Source: Microbacterium testaceum StLB037 (GTDB lineage: Bacteria; Actinomycetota; Actinomycetes; Actinomycetales; Microbacteriaceae). From it: a stretch of 64,000 nucleotides of DNA. The DNA lies in the NCBI RefSeq assembly GCF_000202635.1, contig NC_015125.1, positions 3,224,001 to 3,288,000 on the forward strand, in the 5' to 3' direction. Positions 26,970-36,741 of this stretch are shown here, one piece after another. A program made the position numbers and the translations under genes. Every line of letters begins with the position of its first letter. Positions within the stretch are counted from its first letter, which is position 1. Below the pieces are notes generated by a model that saw only the letters and a list, made by a program, of their open reading frames with translations, did not search any database and was not told where the DNA came from.

Positions 26970-27827
26970 ACGCCTCCCATCGATGTCTTCCTCAGCACCT
27001 GGCGCGCCGATCCGATCACCCTCGGCGTGCTCTTCGTGGCATCCGTCACCTACTTCCTCGGCGTGCGCGCGGCGCGACGTCGCGGCGAGAACTGGCCCGT
27101 TCGACGCACGATCGGCTTCTTCGCGCTCGGTCTGCTGCCCTACGCGGTCATCGAGCTCGGCTTCCTCGGCGTGTACTCGTCCGAGTTGCGCTGGGCGTTC
27201 TCGACCCGCATCGCGCTGCTGATCTTCGCCATCCCCGCCGGGATCGCCGCCGGTCGTCCGCTCGATCTGGTCCCCACCGGGGTGCGCGAGCGGATCCTCG
27301 CCTCCCGCATCACCCGCATCTTCGGCAACGCGATGGTCGCCACCGTCGTCATCGCCGCGGTGTTCTGCCTGTTCCTCACGCCCCTGGCCGGCATCCTGCG
27401 CGTGAATCCCGTGGTCGAGGCCTCGCTCGGGATTGTCGTCCCCCTCGTCGGACTCGCGATGGTGCTGCCGATGATGGCTCTCGGCGCCGTTCACACCGGC
27501 ACCTTCATCGCGATCGAGTTCCTGCTCGCGTTCGTCGAGCTGCTGATCGACTCGGTCCCGGGTCTGCTCATGCGCTTGAACGACAATGTCGTGGACCTCA
27601 TTCCGGATGCCACGCAGGCGGTCTCGTGGTGGCCCTCGATGCTGCACGACCAGCACCTGGCCGGCGACATGATCTGGTTCATCGCGGAGTTCGCCGACCT
27701 GCCGATCCTCGTCATCCTCATGATCCGGTGGATGCGCAGCGACCGCGTCGAGGCGAAGGGCTTCGACGACCTCTCCGACGAGGAGTACGACGAGATGACC
27801 CGCGCGCACCTGCGCGGCGAGCGTTGA
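26970..27827 (+). CDS. CtaG-like (cytochrome c oxidase assembly) membrane protein; start codon unclear
   Basis: This multi-helix protein (about 285 residues) carries the C-terminal QHLAGDMIWFIAEFADLP and MIRWMRSDRVEAKG segments that recall actinobacterial CtaG_Caa3 proteins, which deliver copper to cytochrome oxidase. No ATG, GTG or TTG is available near its N-terminus: the in-frame ATG at 26826 lies well inside the upstream gene and the next GTG (27028) is at the first helix. ACG 26970, giving TPPIDVFLSTW, lies exactly 6 nt after a TACTCT -10-like box. Either ACG or ATC is used, or ATG has been lost here. Confidence 0.7.
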   Translation, partial: TPPIDVFLSTWRADPITLGVLFVASVTYFLGVRAARRRGENWPVRRTIGFFALGLLPYAVIELGFLGVYSSELRWAFSTRIALLIFAIPAGIAAGRPLDLVPTGVRERILASRITRIFGNAMVATVVIAAVFCLFLTPLAGILRVNPVVEASLGIVVPLVGLAMVLPMMALGAVHTGTFIAIEFLLAFVELLIDSVPGLLMRLNDNVVDLIPDATQAVSWWPSMLHDQHLAGDMIWFIAEFADLPILVILMIRWMRSDRVEAKGFDDLSDEEYDEMTRAHLRGER

Positions 27828-27858
27828 CCCGCGCCCGACACCCCGACAGGGTGGAAGG

Positions 27859-28521
27859 GTGCCCACCCACGACGACGTCGACACGTTCCTGACCGACACC
27901 CTCGTCGGTGACGACCCGGTTCTGGATGCCGTGCTGCAGACGCAGCACGACGCCGGTCTCCCGTCGATCGAGGTCGCCCCCGTCAACGCGAAGTTCCTGC
28001 ACCTTCTCACCCGCATCGCCGGCGCGCGGCGTGTGCTTGAAATCGGCACGCTCGGCGGGTACTCGAGCATCTGGTTCGCGCGCGCCGTCGGTGAGGACGG
28101 ACGTGTCGTCACGATCGAGGCCGAGCCCGCGAACGCCGAGATCGCCCGCGCGAACCTCGAGCGTGCGGGTGTCGCCGCCCGCGTCGAGGTGCGAGAAGGG
28201 CGCGGTGCCGATGTGCTCCCGACGCTGGAGGGAAGCGAGCCCTTCGACCTCGTCTTCATCGACGCCGACAAGGAATCGAACACGATCTACCTCGACTGGG
28301 CCGCGCGTCTCGGCCGCCCGGGCACCGTCGTCGTGCTCGACAACGTCGTTCGCGGGGGAGAGGTGGCGGATGCCGCGACCCCCGACAGCAAGGTGCAGGG
28401 CGCCCGCGCGGGTTTGGTCATGCTCGGCAGCGACCCCCGCTTCGACGCCACCGCGCTGCAGACCCTCGACCGCAAGGGCTGGGACGGGGTGGCGGTGGCG
28501 ATCGTGGTGGACCCATCCCCA

Positions 28522-28530
<9 letters not shown>
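27859..28530 (+). CDS. SAM-dependent O-methyltransferase (methyltransferase_3 type)
   Basis: A 223-residue enzyme of the catechol/caffeoyl-CoA O-methyltransferase family. RRVLEIGTLGGYSSIWFARA (about 55-75) is the SAM site. The metal-binding DLVFIDADKESN (about 132-143) and VVLDNVVRGGEV (about 160) complete the pattern. GTG 27859 lies 6 nt after CAGGGT, a leaderless-like arrangement. The last codons and the stop (GGT CCC TGA) fall within the first unit of the repeat array that follows, so the natural C-terminus may have been altered by that element. The acceptor is unknown. Confidence 0.87.
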
Positions 28531-30161
<1,631 letters not shown>

Positions 30162-30176
30162 GCGTCTGACGTCGTG

Positions 30177-30206
30177 AGGAGGGGGAGCCGAGCGGCTTCC
30201 CCTCCT
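30177..30206 (+). terminator. Terminator after eno
   Basis: A 14-bp stem (AGGAGGGGGAGCCG with CGGCTTCCCCTCCT, one G-T pair) is followed by TTTCG. Confidence 0.8.
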
Positions 30207-30362
30207 TTCGCGTTCCCGGGCGGCTTTGCGGGGTGTTCGCCGAGACCCTCCCCGGTCGTCGGCGCGTCCCCGGGTCCGCTCGGATCGGCGACGTAGACTC
30301 GGCTCCGCCCGTCGCCCGAACGCTCGGTGGGGAACGACGCGGGTAGGAACGAGAGGGATGCC

Positions 30363-31097
30363 GTGGACCGACCGACACTGCCTCCCCGTGGCCCGGCATC
30401 CGGGGGATCCTCGGGCGCCAAGGGCAAGGGTGCCAAGGGTAAGAGCACCAACGGCAAGATCACCAACGGCAGGGGCGAGAAGGCCAAAGCCCCCACCGCG
30501 TCCACCGCGAAGACGCCGTCCGCGCGGCCTCCGGGTAAGCCCCGCACGCAGGGCGCGGAGCCGAAACGCCCCGCCCGCACCGCCGCCCGCGCCGCCGCTC
30601 GCCCCGCCGCCGCTCAGCGCCGGGTCGACGTGCGGGGGTGGCTCGGTGGCATCCGGGTGTCCGGCTTCGTCGTCATCATGCTCGGTCTCGTCGTCCTCGG
30701 CACGTTCGTCCTCGTTCCCACCGTCGGCACCTACATGGATCAGCGTCAGCAGATCCAGGCGCTGAAGAGCGCCGTGGCGCTGAGCCAGTCCGAGGTCGCC
30801 GACCTGCAGTCGCAGCGCGAGCGGTGGTCCGACCCGGCGTACATCACGACGCAGGCCCGCGAGCGGCTGTACTACACGATGCCCGGGGAGGTCGTGTACC
30901 TCATCGACGACGATCTTCCCGCCTCGGCCGCCCTCCAGGATCAGGCCGACGTGAGCGGAGACGTGAGCCAGACCCGCACCGACTGGATGTCGCAGTTCAT
31001 GCGCTCGCTGACCTCGGCGGGATCCGCGCAGGTGGCGGTCCCGACGGTCGGGGTCCCCGACCCGACGCCGACGCCCGACGCGCCTCCCGCTCCCTGA
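30363..31097 (+). CDS. ftsB: Septum formation initiator (FtsB/DivIC family)
   Basis: A 244-residue bitopic protein. It has a long basic, Lys/Gly/Pro-rich cytosolic tail (about 1-90), one transmembrane helix (FVVIMLGLVVLGTFVLVP, about 101-118), then a coiled coil (DQRQQIQALKSAVALSQSEVADLQ, given by its ends DQRQQIQALK and SEVADLQSQRE), and YYTMPGEVVYLI. It belongs to the FtsB/DivIC group of divisome scaffolds. GAGAGG precedes GTG 30363. The cytosolic extension is typical of actinobacterial members. A TAGACT box at 30294 may provide a promoter after the eno terminator. Confidence 0.87.
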   Translation: MDRPTLPPRGPASGGSSGAKGKGAKGKSTNGKITNGRGEKAKAPTASTAKTPSARPPGKPRTQGAEPKRPARTAARAAARPAAAQRRVDVRGWLGGIRVSGFVVIMLGLVVLGTFVLVPTVGTYMDQRQQIQALKSAVALSQSEVADLQSQRERWSDPAYITTQARERLYYTMPGEVVYLIDDDLPASAALQDQADVSGDVSQTRTDWMSQFMRSLTSAGSAQVAVPTVGVPDPTPTPDAPPAP

Positions 31098-31154
31098 TCC
31101 GAGCCGCCGACCGTGCTCGGCGGACGGGCAACACCGCCGGGTACCCTGAGAGCG

Positions 31155-31673
31155 ATGACTTCCACGCAGCTTCCCCCCGCCTCCGACGCCGACCTCGCCG
31201 TTCTTCAGACGCAGCTCGGCCGCGTGCCGCGCGGCGTGGTGGGTATCGCGGCGCGCTGCGTTTGCGGCAACCCCACCGTGGTGGCGACCTCTCCGCGTCT
31301 CGACGACGGCAGCCCGTTCCCCACGTTCTACTACCTCACGCACCCCGCGGCGACGGCCGCGATGTCGGTGCTCGAGGCGGGGCACGTGATGAAGGAGTTC
31401 CAGGACGAGCTCGCCGAGGACGACGATCTGCGCGCCGCCTACCTTGCCGCGCACGAGGCCTATCTCCGCGACCGCGCGGCCTACGGCGAGCCCGAAGAGA
31501 TCGCCGGGATCTCCGCGGGCGGGATGCCGACCCGCGTGAAGTGCCTCCACGCCCTCGCCGGCCACTCCCTCGCCGCGGGCCCGGGTGTCAACCCGATCGG
31601 CGACCGCGCCCTCGCCCGCGGGACCTGGTCGCCGGAGCGGTGCGTCTGCGAGACCCCCGGAGCCGGCGGATGA
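31155..31673 (+). CDS. DUF501 family protein
   Basis: A 172-residue cytosolic protein of the DUF501 family, unknown in function, nearly always next to the ftsB-like gene in actinobacteria. Visible features are LGRVPRGVVGIAARCVCGNP (about 15-35), FPTFYYLTHPAA, a VKCLHALAGHSLAAGPGVNPIGD stretch and a closing ERCVC. The conserved cysteines and histidines suggest metal binding, which is an inference. The ATG lies 7 nt after TACCCT (31142-31147), so it is probably leaderless. The stop overlaps the start of the protease gene (ATGA). In mycobacteria the next gene is usually an exopolyphosphatase; here it is not. Confidence 0.88.
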   Translation: MTSTQLPPASDADLAVLQTQLGRVPRGVVGIAARCVCGNPTVVATSPRLDDGSPFPTFYYLTHPAATAAMSVLEAGHVMKEFQDELAEDDDLRAAYLAAHEAYLRDRAAYGEPEEIAGISAGGMPTRVKCLHALAGHSLAAGPGVNPIGDRALARGTWSPERCVCETPGAGG

Positions 31674-32971
31674 GACGCGTCGTCGCCGCGGCGGCATCCC
31701 TCGTTCTTGCGGTGATGCTCAGCGGGGCGACGACAGCCCCCGTGCCCGAAGACCCCACCGACAGCGTCCGCGCGGGGGAGTACTGGCTGGATCAGTACGG
31801 CATCCGCGAGGCATGGAACACGACGCGTGGCGCCGGGCAGAAGATCGCGATCATCGACACGGGCATTGCTCGCGGACCCGTCGAGTTCAACGGCGCGGTC
31901 GTGGGCGGAACCGATGTGTCGGGCGCGGGCTCGTCCGATGGTCGCACCCCCGTGGGCGCGGTGGACTCCAACCACGGCAGCTGGGTCGCCTCTCTCGCGG
32001 CCTCGCGCGGTACCGGGAACGGCCGGGGCATGATCGGCGTGGCTCCGGAGGCCGAGCTCCTGTCGATCTCGATCGGCTTCGGGGCGTCGGCCTCTGTCCC
32101 GTTCACCGAGCAGATCGCGAATGCGATGCGCTGGGCGGTCGACCACGGAGCCACCGTCATCAACCTGTCGCTGACGACGAACACCCTGGACTGGGACCCC
32201 AGCTGGGACGACGCGTTCATGTACGCGTTCGATCATGACGTCGTCGTCGTGGTCGCCGCGGGTAACAGGGGGAGCGGCACCGACCGCGTGGGTGCCCCCG
32301 CGACCATCCCGGGCGTGCTCGCCGTGGGCGGCGTGGATCCGTCCGGACGCGCGAGCAGCGACGCGTCGACCCAGGGCATCACGATCGGCATCTCGGCCCC
32401 GAGCGAGCGGCTTCTCGGCATCTCGGCCGACGGCACGCTCGCGCAATGGAACGGCACGAGCGGCGCGGCCCCCATCGTGGCCGGAATCGCGGCTCTCGTC
32501 CGCGCAGCGCATCCGGGAATGGATGCCGACAACGTCCTGAACCGTCTCATCTCCACCGCGAAGCCCGCCCCGGGCACGGCGCCCGGTCTCGACCTCCTGT
32601 ACGGGTACGGTCTCGTCGACGCGTCCCGGGCTGTCTCGGCGGACGTCCCCTCGGTGTCGGAGAACCCGCTCGGCAGCCTCGAGGACTGGATCCGGGTGTA
32701 TCGGCGGGCCGACAGCGAGCCCAGCCCGACGCCGAGCTCGGCGCCGGTGGAGATCCCGCCGTTGCCCCCGGTCGAGGGGCCGCCCTCCGCGAGTTCGCCT
32801 CTGCTGCCGTCGCGCGATACCGTGCTGTACGGGTCACTGCCGCTCGCGGGTGCCACGCTCGCGGCTATAATGATTGCGCTCGGCGTCAGTGCTGCTGCCC
32901 GGCGAATTCGAAAGGCGCGCGGTTCTCGCGAGCCGAGCCGCACCACAAACCAGGAGTCTCTCCCATCGTGA
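31670..32971 (+). CDS. S8 (subtilisin-like, mycosin-type) serine protease, secreted and membrane-anchored
   Basis: A 433-residue protein: signal peptide (about 1-24), catalytic Asp in KIAIIDTGIA (about 61), His in SNHGSWVASLAA (about 102), oxyanion Asn in VVAAGNRGSG (about 196) and Ser in WNGTSGAAPIVAGIAA (about 265). A Pro/Ser-rich linker and a C-terminal helix (about 388-408) with basic tail follow. This layout is that of mycosins, the membrane proteases of type VII secretion, but no ESX component is present nearby. The ATG overlaps the DUF501 stop. The end overlaps ndh (GTGA), and a TATAAT box lies in its last codons. Confidence 0.88.
   Translation: MRRVVAAAASLVLAVMLSGATTAPVPEDPTDSVRAGEYWLDQYGIREAWNTTRGAGQKIAIIDTGIARGPVEFNGAVVGGTDVSGAGSSDGRTPVGAVDSNHGSWVASLAASRGTGNGRGMIGVAPEAELLSISIGFGASASVPFTEQIANAMRWAVDHGATVINLSLTTNTLDWDPSWDDAFMYAFDHDVVVVVAAGNRGSGTDRVGAPATIPGVLAVGGVDPSGRASSDASTQGITIGISAPSERLLGISADGTLAQWNGTSGAAPIVAGIAALVRAAHPGMDADNVLNRLISTAKPAPGTAPGLDLLYGYGLVDASRAVSADVPSVSENPLGSLEDWIRVYRRADSEPSPTPSSAPVEIPPLPPVEGPPSASSPLLPSRDTVLYGSLPLAGATLAAIMIALGVSAAARRIRKARGSREPSRTTNQESLPS
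32866..32871 (+). promoter_or_regulatory. Consensus -10 box inside the protease 3' end, likely promoter for ndh
   Basis: TATAAT at 32866-32871 is the only perfect consensus -10 I noticed in the window. It forces a rare ATA codon in the protease frame (GCT ATA ATG ATT). Its start point would lie about 90 nt before ndh. The -35 is weak. Confidence 0.45.
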
Positions 32972-34365
32972 CCAGCACCGTGCCCAGGATCCTCATTGTC
33001 GGCGGAGGCTACGCGGGGTTCTACACCGCGTGGAAGCTCGAGAAGCTGCTCGGCCGCGGGGAGGCCGAGGTCACCATCGTCGACCCGCTGCCGTACATGA
33101 CCTACCAGCCCTTCCTCCCCGAGGTCGCGGCCGGTGAGATCGAGCCGCGCCACGTCGTCGTCGGCCTCCGTCGTCACCTCAAGCGCACCACGGTGATCGC
33201 GGGCAAGATCACGGGGATCAATCACGCGACCAAGACCGCGACGATCACCCCGATCGTGGGCGACGAGACCTGGCAGCACGAGTACGACCAGATCGTCGTG
33301 ACCGCCGGTGCCGTCTCGCGCACGTTCCCGATCCCGGGTATCGCCGAGAACGCGATCGGCCTCAAGACCATCGAAGAGGCCGTCGCGATCCGCGACCGCC
33401 TGACCTCGAACTTCGACAAGGCGTCGGTCCTCCCGGCCGGCCCCGAGCGCGACCGTCTGCTGACCGTCGTCGTCGTCGGCGGTGGCTTCGCCGGCATCGA
33501 GGTCTTCGCCGAGCTGCGCGCCTATGCGTCGTCGCTGCTGAAGTCCTACCCCCAGCTGTCGTTCGATGACACGCACTTCCACCTCATCGAGGCGATGGGC
33601 CGCATCATGCCCGAGGTGTCGCAGAAGACCAGCGAGTGGGTGCTGAAGGACCTCGCGAAGAAGGGCGCGTTCGTGCACCTGGACACGCAGGTCAAGGGCG
33701 CAGTCGACGGTGTCATCGAGCTCTCCACCGGCGAGCAGCTGCCCAGCGACCTCATCATCTGGACCGCCGGTGTCATGGCGAACCCCACGGTCGTCCGTGG
33801 CAGCGACCTGCCCGTCGAGGAGCGCGGTCGCATCCGCACCCGCCCCGACCTCCGCGTCGGCACCGACGAAGAGGTCGTCGAGGGCGCGTGGGCTGCCGGC
33901 GACGTCTCGGCCGTCCCCGACCTCTCGGGCGGCGGCGTCGGCGGGTTCTGCGTCCCCAACGCGCAGCACGCCGTCCGCCAGGGCAAGCTCATGGCGAAGA
34001 ACATCGTGGCGGTCCTGCGGGGCGAGCAGCCCAAGCAGTACTTCCACAAGAACCTCGGTGCCGTCGCCGGTCTGGGCCTGTACAACGGCGCCTTCCAGTC
34101 CGGCAAGATCGCGCTGACCGGCTTCATCGCGTGGCTCGCGCACCGCGGTTACCACGGCCTGGCGATGCCCACGTGGGAGCGCAAGTTCCGCGTGGTCGGC
34201 GACTGGGTCCAGAACTTCCTGCACGGTCGCGAGACCGTGAACCTCGAGGCCGTGCAGAACCCGCGCGCCACCTTCGAGGAGTTCGCGGCCCGCCCGCGCC
34301 CCGCGGCCCCCGCCGCCGAGGCTCCCGCGGACGAGAAGAAGCCCGAGCCCGTCGCCGCGAAGTAA
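32968..34365 (+). CDS. ndh: Type II NADH dehydrogenase (NDH-2) family oxidoreductase
   Basis: A 465-residue two-Rossmann flavoprotein. The FAD site is ILIVGGGYAGFYTAWKLE (about 7-24), MTYQPFLPEVAAGEIEPRHV follows, then the NADH site TVVVVGGGFAGIEVFAELRA (about 168-187) and the second FAD motif GAWAAGDVSAVPD (about 308-320). A C-terminal amphipathic region and Pro/Ala/Glu-rich tail follow. NDH-2 passes electrons from NADH to quinone without proton pumping, at the cytosolic membrane face. The GTG overlaps the protease stop; AGGAG lies about 11 nt upstream. Confidence 0.92.
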   Translation: MTSTVPRILIVGGGYAGFYTAWKLEKLLGRGEAEVTIVDPLPYMTYQPFLPEVAAGEIEPRHVVVGLRRHLKRTTVIAGKITGINHATKTATITPIVGDETWQHEYDQIVVTAGAVSRTFPIPGIAENAIGLKTIEEAVAIRDRLTSNFDKASVLPAGPERDRLLTVVVVGGGFAGIEVFAELRAYASSLLKSYPQLSFDDTHFHLIEAMGRIMPEVSQKTSEWVLKDLAKKGAFVHLDTQVKGAVDGVIELSTGEQLPSDLIIWTAGVMANPTVVRGSDLPVEERGRIRTRPDLRVGTDEEVVEGAWAAGDVSAVPDLSGGGVGGFCVPNAQHAVRQGKLMAKNIVAVLRGEQPKQYFHKNLGAVAGLGLYNGAFQSGKIALTGFIAWLAHRGYHGLAMPTWERKFRVVGDWVQNFLHGRETVNLEAVQNPRATFEEFAARPRPAAPAAEAPADEKKPEPVAAK

Positions 34366-34378
34366 CTCTTCGCGTCCC

Positions 34379-34412
34379 GAGACCCCCGCCCCGTCCACGG
34401 TGCGGGGGTCTC
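34379..34412 (+). terminator. Terminator after ndh
   Basis: An 11-bp perfect stem (GAGACCCCCGC / GCGGGGGTCTC) is followed by GTCGTTTC. Confidence 0.85.
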
Positions 34413-34611
34413 GTCGTTTCCGGATGCCGCGGTCCCGGCGACGCGGCGGAGAGTGTGCGCACCGCGGTGCTGGCCGGCGCCCACCCGCCCAGATCACGCG
34501 ATCCGCCCCAGCGCACACGTCGGGTGCTCATCGCAGCGCGTGATCTCGTACGGGACGTGTGATGTCACGGGGATACTCGCCCGCACACCCCGCGATACGG
34601 TGGAACCACGG
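34413..34611. other. Gene-free stretch between ndh and the tRNA gene
   Basis: No gene is supported. AGATCACGCG (near 34491) and CGCGTGATCT (near 34537) form a 10-bp inverted repeat with a spacer of about 38 bp. The rest shows no structure I can interpret. Confidence 0.4.
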
Positions 34612-34684
34612 GCCCCCGTAGCCCAATGGCAGAGGCAGGCGACTTAAAATCGCTTCAGTGTGGGTTCGAGTCCCACCGGGGGTA
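34612..34684 (+). tRNA. tRNA with anticodon UAA (Leu) but short variable loop
   Basis: The 73-nt cloverleaf is complete: acceptor GCCCCCG / CGGGGGT, U8-A9, D arm GCC/GGC, anticodon stem GGCGA/TCGCT around the loop CTTAAAA (anticodon TAA), a 5-nt variable loop, T arm GTGGG-TTCGAGT-CCCAC, and discriminator A. No CCA is encoded. The anticodon reads UUA (leucine), yet bacterial tRNA-Leu normally has a long class II variable arm, absent here. The first pair is G1-U72. Both points are odd, so amino-acid identity should be treated as open. Confidence 0.85.
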
Positions 34685-34822
34685 CAGTGCCCGCGCACGA
34701 CCGCTCGCGCCGTCTCGCCGGACTCCATCCACATCCCCTGAGAGTCCCCGTCACACCCCCGTTCTGCGCTGCGCCGCGCGGTTACACTGAAGGGCAATCT
34801 TCCGAACGGAGTGTGGGGACTT

Positions 34823-35392
34823 ATGTGGGAGTGGCTCGTACCGGTCTTGGTGATCGTCGGCATCGTGGTGATCGCCGGTATCTACCTGTGGGCCACTTAC
34901 AACTCGCTCGTCGCGCTCAACGTGCGCGTCGATGAGGCGTGGAGTGACATCACCGTCCAACTGAAGCGCCGTGCCGACCTGCTCCCGAACCTCATCGAGA
35001 CGGTCAAGGGATACGCCTCGCACGAGAAGGCCGTGTTCGAGAACGTCACGCGCGCCCGCGCCGAGACCCTCACCGCCGAGAGTCCCGCTGCGGCCGGCGT
35101 TGCCGAGGGCCACATGCAGCAGGCGTTGAAGTCGCTGTTCGCGGTCGCCGAGGCGTACCCGCAGCTGCAGGCGAGCCAGAACTTCCTTCAGTTGCAGCAC
35201 TCGATCGTCGACACCGAAGACAAGATCCAGGCGTCGCGCCGGTTCTACAACGGCGGTGTCCGCGAGCTGAACACGAAGATCAAGGTCTTCCCGAACAACC
35301 TCTTCGCCCGCCAGCTCGGCTTCAGCGAGCGGGAGTTCTTCGAGGTCGTCGACGGGGCGGCCATCGCCGAACCACCTCGCGTCCAGTTCTGA
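34823..35392 (+). CDS. lemA: LemA family protein
   Basis: A 189-residue protein with an N-terminal transmembrane helix (about 3-25) followed by a four-helix-bundle domain. Diagnostic strings are YNSLVALNVRVDEAWSDI, QLKRRADLLPNLIETVKGYA (about 44-63) and the ending RRFYNGGVRELNTKIKVFPN. The role of LemA proteins is unsettled (cell envelope related). A TACACT box (34783-34788) may be the -10. GTGGGGAC lies just before ATG 34823, which I prefer over the GTG at 34811. Downstream is a hairpin and a convergent gene. Confidence 0.92.
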   Translation: MWEWLVPVLVIVGIVVIAGIYLWATYNSLVALNVRVDEAWSDITVQLKRRADLLPNLIETVKGYASHEKAVFENVTRARAETLTAESPAAAGVAEGHMQQALKSLFAVAEAYPQLQASQNFLQLQHSIVDTEDKIQASRRFYNGGVRELNTKIKVFPNNLFARQLGFSEREFFEVVDGAAIAEPPRVQF

Positions 35393-35397
35393 TCGAC

Positions 35398-35428
35398 AGG
35401 CGCTCTCTCCACCTCGGAGGGGGCGCCT
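35398..35428. terminator. Terminator between convergent lemA and YcaQ-like genes
   Basis: AGGCGCTCTCTCC pairs imperfectly (two mismatches) with GGAGGGGGCGCCT and is followed by TTC. Confidence 0.65.
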
Positions 35429-35429
35429 T

Positions 35430-36671
35430 TCAGGTGGAGCGTCCGTCGGGGTGGTCGTGGCGTTCGGCCCGCAGCGCTCCGGCGACGGCGTCGGCGGCAT
35501 CGCCCCAGCGCGCGACCGTGATGCGCTCGAGGCCCTGCCAGTTCGCCGCGGCGACCAGCTCCGCGGCGACGCGATCGGCGGCATCCGGGGGCGCTCCGTG
35601 CTCCCACCACGCCGACTGCACGCGCAGCGCGCTCGACGCGCGGTCGGCTTTGAGGTCTATCCGCCCCACGACGTCGTCGCCGACGACCACCGGGAGCGAA
35701 TAATAGCCGAACCGGCGCTGCGGTGCGGGCGTGTAGATCTCGATGCGGTAGTCGAAGTCGAACAGCCGCTCCGCGCGGTCGCGGAACCAGACGACCGGGT
35801 CGAAAGGCGTGAGGATCGCCGCCGCATCCACCCGGCGGGGGCGCGCGGCATCCCGATGCAGCCATGCCTTCGCGGGCCGCCCGGCCACCTGCCATCCGTC
35901 GACCTGCACGGGGATCAGCTCGCCGGCGTCGACGAGGTCGTGCACGGCGGCCATCACCGCCGGCCGATCGCGGATGCGCCAGTAGTCCGCGAGATCGGCC
36001 GCCGTCGCCACGCCGTACGCCACGGCGGCGCGTCGCACGAGTTCCGCGATGGCCGCCTCGCGGGGCACGACGGTCTCGAGCGCCGATGCGGGAAGGACAT
36101 CGGATGCCAGGGCATACCGGCGCTCGAATCCTCGCCGCCCTGCGATCGCGACCTCGCCGAACAGCCACAGCCGTTCGAGGCCGTTCTTCACGTCGTCCCA
36201 GCCCCACCACGACCCGCGGGAGCCGCTACGGGCGTCGTGGTCGATCTCGGCCGGTCGCAACGGCCCGCGCGCGGAGAGCTCGTCGCGGAGCCACTGCAGC
36301 AACGGCTGGTTGGCCTCGGCCCAGGCGTCCGCGCCGTACTTGGCCCGAAGGGCGTCGCGACGGAACTGCAGCAACGGCCAGTCGTCGACGGAGACCAGGG
36401 ATGCCACGTGCGCCCACGACTCCACCCATTTCGGCCGGCGTGAGAAGGCGAGCTTGTCGAGCAGCGCGGTGTCGTACGGCCCGAGGCGCGCGAAGACCGG
36501 CATGTAGTGCGAGCGGGAGAAGACGTTGACGGAGTCGATCTGGAGGATGCGCATACGGTGCAGGGCGCCCGTGATCTGGCGGGTTCCGACCGTCTCGGGC
36601 CGCGGCCGGGCGAACCCCTGCGCGGCCAGGGCGATGCGGCGTGCGTCGGCGCGACGGAGCGTCGTGGTCAT
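35430..36671 (-). CDS. Winged-helix DNA glycosylase, YcaQ/AlkX family
   Basis: This 413-residue protein belongs to the HTH_42/YcaQ family, whose E. coli member unhooks DNA interstrand crosslinks. ILQIDSVNVFSRSHYMPVFA (about 36-56) contains the QxD motif associated with catalysis. RRPKWVESWAHVASLV, WWGWDDVKNGLERLWLFGE and AWLHRDAARPRRVDAAAIL..FDPVVW further define the family. ATG 36671 follows GGTGAGA; an upstream in-frame ATG would add ten residues. It diverges from the AI-2E family gene, whose -10 lies in the short gap. Confidence 0.88.
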   Translation of the reverse strand: MTTTLRRADARRIALAAQGFARPRPETVGTRQITGALHRMRILQIDSVNVFSRSHYMPVFARLGPYDTALLDKLAFSRRPKWVESWAHVASLVSVDDWPLLQFRRDALRAKYGADAWAEANQPLLQWLRDELSARGPLRPAEIDHDARSGSRGSWWGWDDVKNGLERLWLFGEVAIAGRRGFERRYALASDVLPASALETVVPREAAIAELVRRAAVAYGVATAADLADYWRIRDRPAVMAAVHDLVDAGELIPVQVDGWQVAGRPAKAWLHRDAARPRRVDAAAILTPFDPVVWFRDRAERLFDFDYRIEIYTPAPQRRFGYYSLPVVVGDDVVGRIDLKADRASSALRVQSAWWEHGAPPDAADRVAAELVAAANWQGLERITVARWGDAADAVAGALRAERHDHPDGRST

Positions 36672-36741
36672 GCGTCTCACCGTATCCACAGCCTCCGACA
36701 TCACGGCGATCGCCCGGGGAGCTCGGCGGTAGGCTGACAGG

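Noticed and set aside
31670..32971. Type VII secretion locus around the mycosin-like protease
   Set aside because: No EccA-E, WXG100 or PE/PPE-like genes occur in the window.
34612..34684. tRNA gene as an integration site for a prophage or island
   Set aside because: No integrase, no direct repeat of the tRNA 3' end and only housekeeping genes follow.
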